NCBI GenBank assembly: GCA_031416415.1
Contig: JANOTP010000071.1
Span: 1-64,000 of the forward strand
Origin: JANYCO01 sp031416415
GTDB taxonomy: Bacteria; Bacteroidota; Bacteroidia; Cytophagales; Cytophagaceae
Reading direction: 5' to 3'
Length of the DNA: 64,000 nt
Shown here: in pieces, positions 32,215-41,792 of the stretch
Numbering within the stretch: the first letter of the stretch is position 1
How the letters are laid out: each line of letters starts with the position of its first letter
The notes under the pieces: model-generated
Told to the model about the DNA's origin: nothing
Database searches by the model: none
The model's input: only the letters and a program-made list of their open reading frames with translations
Made by a program: the position numbers and the translations under genes

Positions 32215-34386
32215 TTATTTTTTTGAAGACAAGGCAATTATTTTTTTGCTTTTCCCATTTGTTTTTGCAAAAAAGCTTGCTGAATAAGGATTATAAATAA
32301 TTTCATCGTATTGATAATAAAGTATGATATTTTCTTGATAGTCCATTACTCCATATTTGCCATCTTTTTTTACTTTAATATAGTTGTTCCCTATGTCTTC
32401 AAGGTATTCATATTTTGGAGCTAAAATTTCTTTTCCATTTAAGTTTGTAATCCCCCATTTTTTATTTTTTATTACTATGTATTTATTGTTACTGGTTTCG
32501 TAGAAGTTTTCATATACAGAACTGTTAAGGGCTTTGCCTGTTTTGTCAATAAAAAGCCATTTATTACTATTGTTTTTTACTGGAGCAAATTCATTTCTAA
32601 AATAGTTGACTTCTTTATAATAAGGTTGTACAGAAAGATTTTCCTGCTTGTCAATAAAGCCCCATTTCCCTTTTAAATACACAGCAGCCATGTCGTTGTG
32701 AAACTCAGCGCAAGCAGTGTATTTAGGGGCAATTTGAACATTGCCATAAGGATCAATAAAACCATAAAGCCCATCTTTTTTGAATCTTGAATAACCATTT
32801 TGAAGTGGTTCAATATGTTCAAATTTATCTGTAAGATACATGGATGTATTGCAGTACTTATCTGCATAACCAGCAATATTATTAGCTCTTTTATATAAGA
32901 AAAAAGTATCAGAAGAAGCTTTGTAAACGGTGTCTTGGTATGCCTGCACCGCCTCTCTACCGTAAGGGTCAAGTATGCCTGTGTAATTGCCGTTTTTTAC
33001 TCTGATGTATCCATATTCTGCTTGAGTAAAACTGTCATATCGATTAGGCGGTACTCCATAAAATAATTCTGTTTCAGGTTCGCCATTCCTTATAGAATCT
33101 AGGCAAGTTCTGTAACGTATGATGCCAAGGTAATAAAGTTGGGCCTCTTTTCCTGTAAAATAAAGTTGCTCTTTCTTGTCAATCAACTTGTAATCGTTAT
33201 TCTGTGCGGCGGGAAGTTTTATTAGTAAATACTTATTTTTATAGTCGCTTAGGTAGCTATATTTTGGTTCTACAATGATAGTGTTGGTTACGTCAATATA
33301 TCCCCAAAGATTATTGTCATTTTGAATTGCGATTAGTCCATGTTGGTGGGGACGTATGGATTTATACTGCCTAGTTGTTATTTTCTTTCCTGTAGAGTCA
33401 AATAAGCTCCATCGTTTTTTGTTTTTATTTACGACATCTCCATAACGAAGCACTCTGATTTCATCGCTTAATGCTGTGATGTAGCCTGAATTGTCTTGTT
33501 GAATAGCGTAGTAATTTATTGGTAAAATTTCTTTTCCGCTACTACTAATAAGGCCTTGGTACTCGTCGAAATAAACTTTTATGATTGAGTCGTTGAATTT
33601 TTCAGCCTTATGGTAGCCGCTTTCAAAACCAATTGTTTTTCCTGAAGTGTCTTTTAAGAAAACTCTTCCTTCTGAAAAATAAAATAAAAGAGAATCGTTA
33701 AATGTGTTAATGCTGTCTGCCAACCATTTTGAAAGTAATTTATTTTGTACGTTTAATTCCTCCCAAGTATCTTGTTCTTTTACGATAAAACTATCTGTCG
33801 CTACCTGATTGATGTCACCATAAGTATTCTCGATCAAGAGTGTACCGTCTTCATTTAATATTCCAGCCCCATTTTTATTTTTTATTTTTACTTTTCCAAA
33901 AGAGGTAAATCTCATATCTGTATATAAAAAATCGGTAAGCTTCTTGCCTTTGTTGTCAAACAATGCCCATAGATAGTCTTTGTTTCTACAAGCAAATAAT
34001 TTAGAGGAAGATCTGATTTTTAAATACTCCATTGGGACAATTATTTCTCCATTCAAGTCGCAAACGCCAAGACGAATTCTGCCTTGTTTTTTCTTGCCCG
34101 ATATTATAAGGTCTTTATTCTCCGAATATGCAGCGCTATCAAGTGGTAATTCTTTTGATAAGTTTCCGTTTCGGTCAAGTATTAAAATTGACACAACTTC
34201 AGGAGTGCTAAGTGTGTCAACGGATTTGAGTAATGAAAATTTGGAATTTTTTTTGATGAACTTTGTAAAATTAATTTTTTGAATGTTCGCATCATGGTCT
34301 TTGTACCATATAGGAATCCCCTGAGCGAAAGCATTGGCCTGCAAAAGTGTAAAAAGTAAGGTAAAAATAAGTTTAGTTGAATTCAT
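32215..34386 (-). CDS. Exported WG-repeat protein
   Basis: This 723-residue protein has a signal peptide (STKLIFTLLFTLLQANAFAQG). It is built almost wholly of WG repeats of about 30-35 residues, such as GLYGFIDPYGNVQIAPKY, KWGFIDKQENLSVQPYY, NKWLFIDKTGKALN and KWGITNLNGKEILAPKY, clearest in the C-terminal third. WG repeats form beta-propeller-like or solenoid folds; the function is unknown. It lies 32 nt downstream of ruvX in the same direction and is convergent with the thiamine operon. Confidence 0.85.
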   Translation of the reverse strand: MNSTKLIFTLLFTLLQANAFAQGIPIWYKDHDANIQKINFTKFIKKNSKFSLLKSVDTLSTPEVVSILILDRNGNLSKELPLDSAAYSENKDLIISGKKKQGRIRLGVCDLNGEIIVPMEYLKIRSSSKLFACRNKDYLWALFDNKGKKLTDFLYTDMRFTSFGKVKIKNKNGAGILNEDGTLLIENTYGDINQVATDSFIVKEQDTWEELNVQNKLLSKWLADSINTFNDSLLFYFSEGRVFLKDTSGKTIGFESGYHKAEKFNDSIIKVYFDEYQGLISSSGKEILPINYYAIQQDNSGYITALSDEIRVLRYGDVVNKNKKRWSLFDSTGKKITTRQYKSIRPHQHGLIAIQNDNNLWGYIDVTNTIIVEPKYSYLSDYKNKYLLIKLPAAQNNDYKLIDKKEQLYFTGKEAQLYYLGIIRYRTCLDSIRNGEPETELFYGVPPNRYDSFTQAEYGYIRVKNGNYTGILDPYGREAVQAYQDTVYKASSDTFFLYKRANNIAGYADKYCNTSMYLTDKFEHIEPLQNGYSRFKKDGLYGFIDPYGNVQIAPKYTACAEFHNDMAAVYLKGKWGFIDKQENLSVQPYYKEVNYFRNEFAPVKNNSNKWLFIDKTGKALNSSVYENFYETSNNKYIVIKNKKWGITNLNGKEILAPKYEYLEDIGNNYIKVKKDGKYGVMDYQENIILYYQYDEIIYNPYSASFFAKTNGKSKKIIALSSKK

Positions 34387-34418
34387 TCAAGTAGTAAATG
34401 CTATGTTTTTAAAAGTAG

Positions 34419-34832
34419 TTATTTTCTAGACTCCATATAAGTTTGGAGAATAAGGGTGGCGCTTATTTTATCGACATTCGATTTTTCTCGTCTGTCTTTC
34501 TTTTTCATCCCACCGTCAATCATAGTTTGTTTCGCAATGGAAGAAGTAAATCGTTCGTCAGCATAATGCAGCGGAATCGAAGGAATCTCTTTTTGTAATT
34601 TTTCGGCAAATATTCTTACATATTTTGCATTTTCTGAATCTTCGTTGAGAAGTGTTTTTGGCATTCCTAGTACAAATGCTTCTACAGGCTCTTTTATGAT
34701 ATATTCTTTAATGAATTTGATCGCTTCTTTACTCTCAACAGTCGTGAGAGCAGTAGCGATAATTTGTAATGGATCCGTGACTGCAAGGCCTGTTCTTTTG
34801 GTTCCGAAGTCAATTGCAAGAATTCTTGGCAT
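34419..34832 (-). CDS. ruvX: Holliday junction resolvase-like protein RuvX (YqgF)
   Basis: YqgF/RuvX is an RNase H-fold nuclease implicated in pre-16S rRNA 5' processing. The 137-residue protein has ILAIDFGTKRTGLAVTDP at the N-terminus (catalytic Asp), VEAFVLGMPKTL, LHYADERFTSS (Glu) and KSNVDKISATLILQTYM (Asp), a complete acidic set. It is divergent from ctpA and upstream of the WG-repeat gene. Confidence 0.95.
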   Translation of the reverse strand: MPRILAIDFGTKRTGLAVTDPLQIIATALTTVESKEAIKFIKEYIIKEPVEAFVLGMPKTLLNEDSENAKYVRIFAEKLQKEIPSIPLHYADERFTSSIAKQTMIDGGMKKKDRREKSNVDKISATLILQTYMESRK

Positions 34833-34994
34833 ACTTAATTTTTGTGAAATTAATTCTTTTATTGACCAAAACGATTAATAATCTCAAAATAAAGAGGTTT
34901 GGGAAATAAATACCCCGTTATTTTTACCTGTTTAAATGGTTATAAAACCGATATTTTGAATAAATTTGCTAAAATCATCTATCAATTACTTACA

Positions 34995-36623
34995 ATGAGT
35001 AAAATAAAGAATAATAGTTTTTATATCAAACTTCCGATTTTTCTTGCATTAGCATTAGTTTGTGGCATTTTTATCGGAGCTGTAATGTCTAAAAATAGCA
35101 GCAAAAGCAATGTTACAGGCAATTATCTAAAATATATGGAGATCCTTAATCTTATAGATCGAGATTATGTTGATACTGTAAATATGGACGATCTAGTAGA
35201 TTTTTCTATTGATAAAATGCTTGAAAAGTTAGATCCTCATACTGCTTATATTCCTAAAAAAGATATTGATATGGCACGTTCACAGTTGGAAGGAAACTTT
35301 GAAGGTATTGGTATTGAATTTAATATTATCAAAGATACAATCTATGTTGTAGCGCCTATAAGTGGTGGCCCTTCGGAAGCAGTAGGTTTGCAGGCTGGTG
35401 ATAAACTTATTAAAGTCGACGATAAAACGGTTGCAGGCGTTAATATTACCAATATGGATGTTTTTGGTAAGCTTCGAGGAAAGAAAGGGACAAAAGTAAA
35501 AGTGTCCATTTTGAGAAAAGGCACAAAAAATCTTTTGGACTATACGATTACGAGAGATAAAATCCCAACCTATTCTGTGGATGTTAGTTACATGATCGAT
35601 AAAGAAACAGGTTATATTAAGGTAAGCCGTTTCGCAGAAAATACCTATGTAGAATTCCGTCAAGCATTAACCGCATTAAAGGCTAAGGGTATGAAACAAT
35701 TAATCCTTGATTTGAAAGATAATCCAGGAGGTTATATGGACCGTGCTACAGATATCGCCGATGAGTTTTTGGGAGATAATAAATTGATTGTTTATACAGA
35801 TGGAAAAGGAACACGTTATGATTCCAAAATATTTGCCGAAAACAAAGGTGATTTCGAAAGAGGGTCTGTTATAGTGCTTATTAACGAAGGAAGTGCTTCT
35901 GCTTCGGAGATTGTTTCTGGTGCCTTACAAGACAATGACCGTGCTTTGATTGTGGGTCGCCGTTCTTTTGGGAAAGGACTTGTACAAAGACCAATTCCAT
36001 TAAGTGATCAGTCAGAATTAAGACTTACTATTTCTAGGTATTATACTCCAAGCGGTAGAAGTATTCAGAAGCCTTATGAAAAAGATGGAATTGATAAATA
36101 TAATTCTGATTTGATAAACCGTTATAAAAAAGGAGAGTTCTTTAGTGCTGACAGTGTGAAATTTGCTGATTCACTTACCTTCAAAACACTTAGAGGACGT
36201 ACTGTATATGGCGGAGGAGGTATTATGCCCGATGTTTTTGTGCCTCGTGACACTTCAGATCTAACCGATTATTTATTAGATTTATTCAATAGAAATTTAA
36301 TTCGTGAATATACCTTAGATTATTTCACCAACAACAAGGCGAAATTACAAGGGATGAGTTTTGAACAGTATAAGGCAAACTTTGAAGTTACGGAAGCCAT
36401 GCTTAAAGAACTTGTAGCTTTGGGAAATAAATCAGGCGCTAAATATAACGAAGCGCAGTTTGTGAAATCTAAAGGCTTCTTGAAAGCAAATATAAAAGCC
36501 TATATAGCTAGAAGTCTTTTTGGGAATATCGGATTTTATCCAATTATCAATGAGACGGACGAGATTTACACTGCTGCATTAAAACAATTTAGTAAAGCAA
36601 AAGCATTAGATAAATCTAAATAG
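34995..36623 (+). CDS. S41-family C-terminal processing peptidase
   Basis: CtpA/Prc-type serine proteases trim exported proteins. I place the start at ATG 34995 (MSKIKNNSFYIKLPIF, 542 aa); the frame extends to a TTG at 34899, but those 32 residues are not family-like. An N-terminal membrane anchor (FLALALVCGIFIGAVM) is followed by a PDZ domain (GIGIEFNIIKDTIYVVAPIS, about 95-175) and the protease core with the catalytic Ser in NEGSASASEIVSGAL and Lys in GRRSFGKGLVQ. The C-terminal ~150 residues match the extension found in the Bacteroidota tail-specific group. It is single-gene and followed by a strong terminator. Confidence 0.93.
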   Translation: MSKIKNNSFYIKLPIFLALALVCGIFIGAVMSKNSSKSNVTGNYLKYMEILNLIDRDYVDTVNMDDLVDFSIDKMLEKLDPHTAYIPKKDIDMARSQLEGNFEGIGIEFNIIKDTIYVVAPISGGPSEAVGLQAGDKLIKVDDKTVAGVNITNMDVFGKLRGKKGTKVKVSILRKGTKNLLDYTITRDKIPTYSVDVSYMIDKETGYIKVSRFAENTYVEFRQALTALKAKGMKQLILDLKDNPGGYMDRATDIADEFLGDNKLIVYTDGKGTRYDSKIFAENKGDFERGSVIVLINEGSASASEIVSGALQDNDRALIVGRRSFGKGLVQRPIPLSDQSELRLTISRYYTPSGRSIQKPYEKDGIDKYNSDLINRYKKGEFFSADSVKFADSLTFKTLRGRTVYGGGGIMPDVFVPRDTSDLTDYLLDLFNRNLIREYTLDYFTNNKAKLQGMSFEQYKANFEVTEAMLKELVALGNKSGAKYNEAQFVKSKGFLKANIKAYIARSLFGNIGFYPIINETDEIYTAALKQFSKAKALDKSK

Positions 36624-36631
36624 TAAAATTT

Positions 36632-36675
36632 AATCTGTAGAAAAATAGCTTGTCGTTTTTCTACAGATTTTTTAA
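36632..36675 (+). terminator. Bidirectional terminator between ctpA-like and aminotransferase genes
   Basis: AATCTGTAGAAAAA (36632-36645) pairs perfectly with 36656-36669 (10-nt loop) and is followed by a T run. It lies 8 nt after the peptidase stop; the convergent aminotransferase stop codon is at 36672, so on the minus strand it also follows that gene. Confidence 0.85.
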
Positions 36676-37784
36676 TTTTTTATCAATAGTTCAATTACCA
36701 AATCAAGGTCTTCTTTTGTCATTTTTGTACCAGAGGGAAGGCATAATCCTTTTTCGAACAATTGTTCGCAAGTGCCATTTACATAAGCTGGAGCATCTTT
36801 AAATAAAGGTTGTAAATGAAGGGGTTTCCATAATGGTCGTGATTCTATATTATTATCGGCTAGTTTTTTATAAAGTAATTCAGGTTTCGTACTATTGGAA
36901 ATTAATACGGAAAGCCATCTGTTACAGAATGTATTTTCTTGTTCAATAGGGAAAGAAAAAAGTCCTGAATCTTCCATTCCTTTTTTATAGTAGTCAAATA
37001 TGTGTCTTTTTTTAGTAATTTTTTCAGTCAAAATTTCTAGTTGTCCTAAGCCAATTCCAGCAAGTACATTGCTCATTCTGTAGTTGTAGCCTGTTTCTGA
37101 ATGCTGATAATGTATAGCTTGATCTCTAGCCTGAGTAGAGAGGAATTTGGCCTTTTCAGTGAGGGTTTCTTCGTTGCTTATCAGAGCGCCGCCTGCCGAA
37201 GTTGTGATTATTTTATTGCCATTAAATGAATAGATTCCCATCTTTCCGAAAGTGCCTGTCATCTTGTTGTTATAGGTGCTTCCAAGTGATTCTGCAGCAT
37301 CTTCAATGAGTGTTATATCATACTGTAATGCAATTTTAAGAAGCTCCTTAAGTTTTGCAGGATGTCCGTAAAGATGTACGAGCAATATTGCTTTTGGTTT
37401 TTTGCCTTTTTTAATTCTGTCTACTATAGCTTCTTCTAATAATTCAGGTGACATATTCCAGGTGTCAGCTTCGCTATCGACAAATACTGGTGTGGCTCCT
37501 AGATAAACAATAGGATTTGCAGAAGCTACAAAAGTAAAGGAAGAACAAATTACTTCATCTCCTTTTTTTACATTAGCTAAAATAAGTGCTAAATGAATAG
37601 CAGAAGTTCCTGAATTAAGAGCAGTACAGAATTTCGCACCTGTTACTTTACATAAATTAGTTTCAAAGGCAACTATGTTTTCGCCTAAAGTAGAAATCCA
37701 GTTAGTTGAAAAAGCGTCCTGAATGTACTTGATTTCCTGACTTCCTATGTCTGGCGGGGAAAGGTATATTTTCTTTTTAGTCAC
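36672..37784 (-). CDS. DegT/DnrJ/EryC1/StrS-family sugar aminotransferase
   Basis: PLP-dependent enzymes of this family transaminate nucleotide-linked keto-sugars for glycan synthesis. The 370-residue protein begins KKIYLSPPDIGSQEIKYIQD, has LNSGTSAIHLAL, VLLVHLYGHPAKL, EDAAESLGSTYNNKMTG and the PLP-lysine region YSFNGNKIITTSAGG (Lys of NGNK), and ends SRPLWKPLHLQPLF plus LCLPSGTKM. The pattern resembles UDP-4-amino-sugar aminotransferases (PglE/LegC-like). It stands alone here, without other glycan genes. Confidence 0.92.
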   Translation of the reverse strand: MTKKKIYLSPPDIGSQEIKYIQDAFSTNWISTLGENIVAFETNLCKVTGAKFCTALNSGTSAIHLALILANVKKGDEVICSSFTFVASANPIVYLGATPVFVDSEADTWNMSPELLEEAIVDRIKKGKKPKAILLVHLYGHPAKLKELLKIALQYDITLIEDAAESLGSTYNNKMTGTFGKMGIYSFNGNKIITTSAGGALISNEETLTEKAKFLSTQARDQAIHYQHSETGYNYRMSNVLAGIGLGQLEILTEKITKKRHIFDYYKKGMEDSGLFSFPIEQENTFCNRWLSVLISNSTKPELLYKKLADNNIESRPLWKPLHLQPLFKDAPAYVNGTCEQLFEKGLCLPSGTKMTKEDLDLVIELLIKN

Positions 37785-37878
37785 AACGTAGAACTATTAT
37801 ATGATTCAATGAGTTGAATATATAAAAATAATATTCATTCTGAAAATGTGGTGAGTAAAAGGATTGAAAAGAAATCGT

Positions 37879-39738
37879 TTAAAGAATAATCTCCTCCCAT
37901 GTATCCAAGTGTCCGTCTTTTGATTTTTTCTTGTAGTTGTCTATGTTTTCCATGACTTTTTTCTTGAAGCTCCAACATGTGTTTCTTCTTAAGTCAAGTA
38001 ATTCAGAAAGTTCGTCAAGCGTGATTTTATTCCCTCTACGGTGAACTATGTAAGTCATGTAAAAGGCTTTGTTTATTGGGAAACGTACCCCATGAAAAAG
38101 GGTGTATGCGGTTACCGACTCTACGTTTCCACATTTAGTACATTTACGTGTAAATGGTTTTGAGCCCTTCGTGAATTTTGGATTTCCACATTTGCGGCAT
38201 TTATATGCCTTGCCCCATTTTAACTCTTCAAGATATCTAAAGCACGTTGATTCGTCTGGGAAAACATTGTTAAATTGATCGTACGGTACTTCAGAATCAA
38301 TAATTCTTGCTTTTAAATCTTCTTTAAGATCTTTTTTTAGATGCCAGTTGTCGTAATCCAACTTTGCATTCATTTCGTTTACTTTTTCGTTAAGTACTTT
38401 TAGTTTACTGTTTGCGTCTTCCAGTTCACCATTTTTAGACTTAAGTTCCTGTGTACGTTCTGTTACTTTTTGTTCAAGTTCGCGATTTACTTTTTCTTGA
38501 AGGGCTTTGTTTTCTTCAAGTCTTTCTATGATTTCTTTCTGAGCTTCTTCGTTAGCTTTTTTAATGATTCGAATTCGATCTGCTAGGGCGAAAGAAAGTA
38601 TTACGATTTCAATTACAAGGCCATAGTTAAGGCTATACACCGTAAATAGATTGCCAGGAATCATTTGCATTGCTCTTAATTGAATAATAATTATACTAAT
38701 TAATACAAATGTATAACCAACAATGAAAAATCTAGCCGGCTTGTACCCTTTTCTAAACGTATAAATTGCTACCCCATAAGATAAAAGGAATGGGATTATA
38801 TAAATAATTTTGAAATGAATAAAGTCGGGTGCAATAAATATTACTAAGATGTAATAAATAAAATATACTCCCACAGAGCCCAATAAAAGATTTCTTAGTT
38901 TTGGAAAATTTCTGTTTAATTCTAAAAAGAAAACAGAGTAAACGATGAAGGTCACCATCAATAAAGAAGGTGCGATATAAATACCGATAGCTCTAATCAG
39001 TTCAGGGTGTTCAGGCCATAAGAATTGAAAGCCGAGGCCATCATCAGTCATGGTATTTAGTATTCCTGTTAAAACATAAAACACATAGAAAAGATATACT
39101 TTTTCTCTTACAGATATAAAAATAAGAAGGTTGTATACCGCCATTATCAGGAGTATACCATAATACAGACCAAGGTAGTAATATTCAATTGTTGAATAAT
39201 ACATAAAATAGTTAACAGATTTAATTCGAAAATCAAATCCACTATAATTCTTAGAATCTATTTTGATGTAGTAAATAAGCGTTTGTGTGGAATCGCCAAC
39301 AGGAAGGTCAAAGACAATGTTTTTGTTAATATGTTCTCGTTTGTCGAAGGTGAAGTTTTCTCCAGCTTCTTTCATTCGAAAATTATTATTTGCATCTTGA
39401 ACATACAGTTGGATAAGATTTGTATGTGGAGAATAGGTTTCGAGCATAAAACTTTTGTCGAAACGGGAATGATTTTTTACTTTGAAACGAATCCAATAAA
39501 CAGCGTTGGGATTAGTGTTGGAAGCGTATTTTTCTTTGTTAATTTTAAATAAAGAAAAGGAAGGGTTTGAGACTTGGGAAATGGAATATTTTTTTGAGGT
39601 ATCTACGAAAATTTCTATATCTTCTCCAAGTAGTGTATAATCTTCTTTTGAATCATTAAGATATACGATATTAATTGAAAATACATCCGTAAAAGGTAGG
39701 ATTGATAGTAATAATAGTAAATAAGTTAGCTTGCGCAC
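37879..39738 (-). CDS. 7TMR-DISM sensor with coiled coil and transposase-type zinc ribbon
   Basis: The 619-residue protein has a signal sequence, a periplasmic 7TMR-DISM sensory domain (about 20-180; YASNTNPNAVYWIRFKVKN), seven membrane spans (about 185-390), and a long coiled coil (about 395-470) rich in Glu/Lys. The C-terminal ~120 residues are unexpected: CFRYLEELKWGKAYKC with two Cys pairs (Cys514/517 and Cys533/536) and AYTLFHGVRFPINKAFYMTY, which I recognise as the zinc-ribbon and helical domain at the N-terminus of IS1595/ISXO2-type transposases. No DDE domain follows. The usual output (kinase, GGDEF, LytTR) is replaced by this putative DNA-binding domain. There are no frameshifts; the reading frame is continuous. 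Confidence 0.85.
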   Translation of the reverse strand: MRKLTYLLLLLSILPFTDVFSINIVYLNDSKEDYTLLGEDIEIFVDTSKKYSISQVSNPSFSLFKINKEKYASNTNPNAVYWIRFKVKNHSRFDKSFMLETYSPHTNLIQLYVQDANNNFRMKEAGENFTFDKREHINKNIVFDLPVGDSTQTLIYYIKIDSKNYSGFDFRIKSVNYFMYYSTIEYYYLGLYYGILLIMAVYNLLIFISVREKVYLFYVFYVLTGILNTMTDDGLGFQFLWPEHPELIRAIGIYIAPSLLMVTFIVYSVFFLELNRNFPKLRNLLLGSVGVYFIYYILVIFIAPDFIHFKIIYIIPFLLSYGVAIYTFRKGYKPARFFIVGYTFVLISIIIIQLRAMQMIPGNLFTVYSLNYGLVIEIVILSFALADRIRIIKKANEEAQKEIIERLEENKALQEKVNRELEQKVTERTQELKSKNGELEDANSKLKVLNEKVNEMNAKLDYDNWHLKKDLKEDLKARIIDSEVPYDQFNNVFPDESTCFRYLEELKWGKAYKCRKCGNPKFTKGSKPFTRKCTKCGNVESVTAYTLFHGVRFPINKAFYMTYIVHRRGNKITLDELSELLDLRRNTCWSFKKKVMENIDNYKKKSKDGHLDTWEEIIL

Positions 39739-39857
39739 AGGTAATAATAGAATTTACGTTATAGTAACAATATACATCAATTGGACTACTTATGTTTCAA
39801 AAATAAAATATTATCCTTGATAAATATAATTTTTCCTTAGTTAATGTGGAGCAATTA

Positions 39858-39890
39858 TTGATATTAATTGGTCTGATTATCTTATATTTG
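39858..39890 (+). promoter_or_regulatory. Bacteroidota-type promoter
   Basis: TTG (39858-39860), 22 nt, TATATTTG (39883-39890); the predicted start is about 30 nt before the ATG of the gene at 39929. Motif match only. Confidence 0.5.
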
Positions 39891-39928
39891 AATTAAAACA
39901 CCTAGCACTTGTATTTAGAACTTTTAAA

Positions 39929-40735
39929 ATGATATATAGGCTTGTTATATTACTATCTTTTTTAATGCTAACTCCTGAAAATGGTTGGTCACAAGATTGG
40001 CGTAAAATTAAAACTATAAAGTTGAGTTCTGAAGTCACTGCCGTTTCGATCGATAGGTATGGAATGTTTTATTTTTCGGATCAAGATGGTAGTATTTTTA
40101 AATATGACACCTTAGGTGTTTTACAAATTACTTATTCCCCACCTAGAAAAGCGGATGTCACGATATTAGAGGCTTGGAGGAATGTTAATATTTTTGTTTT
40201 TTATAGAAATTTGCAAGAGTTTGTATTACTTGATAGGTTTCTTTCTCCTTCTCCAAATTCCAGAATTGAATCATCAGAAGTGGGTTTTGCCCGACTTGCC
40301 ACGTTCTCTTATGATAATAATGTATGGTTGATTGATGAGACAGATTTTAGTCTAAAAAAATATAGCATATCAAGAAATAAGACAGAACTAACGACTAACC
40401 TTGATTTAGTGTTAGATCCTAATTTATACGATATGAACTTCATCAGAGAATATCAGAATTTTGTTTTTGTAAATGATAAGAATTCTGGAGTTCTTATTTT
40501 TGATAATATGGGAAATTACAAAACGAAAATACCAGTGAAGGAGCTCTCTTATGTGGGCTTTTTTAACGATGAGATATGTTTTCAGGAAGGAGAGAAGATA
40601 AAATTTATTAATATTTACACGTATTCCGAACGAACCGAAAGTTTGCCAGAAAAGGGTAGTTTTCAATTTCTTTTATACTCTAAATCTTGCTTATATCTGT
40701 TTAAGGAAAATTCTATTGAGGTTTACAATAGGTAA
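39929..40735 (+). CDS. Exported beta-propeller-like protein, unknown
   Basis: This 268-residue protein has a signal peptide (LVILLSFLMLTPENGWSQ). The rest shows repeated beta-strand motifs such as GMFYFSDQDGSIFKYDTLG and FVFVNDKNSGVLIFDNMG, resembling NHL/propeller blades with Asp-Gly turns. I do not recognise a specific family. It has a promoter-like sequence upstream and is followed after 68 nt by an outer-membrane barrel gene, so it may start a run of envelope genes. Confidence 0.7.
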   Translation: MIYRLVILLSFLMLTPENGWSQDWRKIKTIKLSSEVTAVSIDRYGMFYFSDQDGSIFKYDTLGVLQITYSPPRKADVTILEAWRNVNIFVFYRNLQEFVLLDRFLSPSPNSRIESSEVGFARLATFSYDNNVWLIDETDFSLKKYSISRNKTELTTNLDLVLDPNLYDMNFIREYQNFVFVNDKNSGVLIFDNMGNYKTKIPVKELSYVGFFNDEICFQEGEKIKFINIYTYSERTESLPEKGSFQFLLYSKSCLYLFKENSIEVYNR

Positions 40736-40803
40736 AAATATATTTTTTCGGATTGTGTTTGCATTTATTGAGGTAGACACGTATCTTTTCAATTACTAAC
40801 CTT

Positions 40804-41787
40804 ATGTTACCAATGAATAAAAAATATATAGTGGGATTTTTTTGTACCTCATTGATGTTGGCTCTTTCTTTAGAATTATTTTCCCAAGGTTGTAGTGATG
40901 CAGGATTTTGCACCATGGGCGCAATGAAACCTAGTCAGCATTTTAGTCGAAAAGCTAATTTGAAATTACGTTCAGTAGAAGTGGGGCAGTACGTAGGTGT
41001 AAATAAAATTGGTGACGTGATGATGTCCTACACCGCAGATATAAATATTGGAATTTCATCTAAATATACAATGCAGGTGAAATTGCCTTATATGCTTGTT
41101 TATGGATTACTAGCCAATACCAATGGGCTAGGCGATATTTCATTAAGCGCATCTCGTAATATAGTAGCTAAAGAAAAATACCAGCTAAATTTTACTGTAG
41201 GAACCAAGATCCCTACCAATAAAGGAGATATTAGAAAAGACGGTACGAATCTGCCCCTTCCTAATTATTACCAATCTAGCCTTGGTACTTATGATGTTAT
41301 TGCGGGCATTTCATTAATTACTAAAAAATGGTTGTTGGCTGCGGGCTATCAGCAGGCATTAAATAGTAATGGCAATCAATTTTTGTGGGGTCCTTGGAAT
41401 AAAAGTGGCTTATCTGATTCCTCAATTGCACAAAAATATCCAGTGTGTAAGGAGATTCATAGAGGGAAAGATGTGATGTTGAGAATAGAACGAAATTTTC
41501 GGTTGGCAAGATTTAATACACATATTGGGCTGTTGGGTATTTATCGAATAACAAAAGATGAGTTTACCAATAAAAGTAACGTTAGACAAAAACAGGATGG
41601 AACCACAGGTCTAGCATTGAGTGGTATTGCTGGGATGGGATATAATTTTTCGGCTCGATCAGGTATCAAAATTATTTTCGGGGTAAGGTTGATGCAACGT
41701 TATCGTTTAGATAAGCTTCACGAGCTTTCGCTAGATGGACTCTCTCGGGAATTTGTTAATACAATAGGATATGAATATAGATTTTAA
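40804..41787 (+). CDS. Outer-membrane beta-barrel protein
   Basis: This 327-residue exported protein (signal MNKKYIVGFFCTSLMLALSL ... FSQG; start at 40804 or the Met at 40813) has alternating hydrophobic strands and aromatic-rich turns ending in the C-terminal aromatic GYEYRF, as in outer-membrane barrels. GLGDISLSASRNI and FTVGTKIPTNKGD resemble the MetA/phenol-degradation-type porin-like family. A cysteine-containing GCSDAGFC motif directly follows the signal peptide. It lies 5 nt upstream of the CHAT-TPR gene and is probably cotranscribed with it. Confidence 0.75.
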   Translation: MLPMNKKYIVGFFCTSLMLALSLELFSQGCSDAGFCTMGAMKPSQHFSRKANLKLRSVEVGQYVGVNKIGDVMMSYTADINIGISSKYTMQVKLPYMLVYGLLANTNGLGDISLSASRNIVAKEKYQLNFTVGTKIPTNKGDIRKDGTNLPLPNYYQSSLGTYDVIAGISLITKKWLLAAGYQQALNSNGNQFLWGPWNKSGLSDSSIAQKYPVCKEIHRGKDVMLRIERNFRLARFNTHIGLLGIYRITKDEFTNKSNVRQKQDGTTGLALSGIAGMGYNFSARSGIKIIFGVRLMQRYRLDKLHELSLDGLSREFVNTIGYEYRF

Positions 41788-41792
41788 TCGAT

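Noticed and set aside
34899..34994. Upstream TTG start for the S41 peptidase
   Set aside because: The extra 32 residues are not family-like and precede a good membrane anchor that begins just after ATG 34995.
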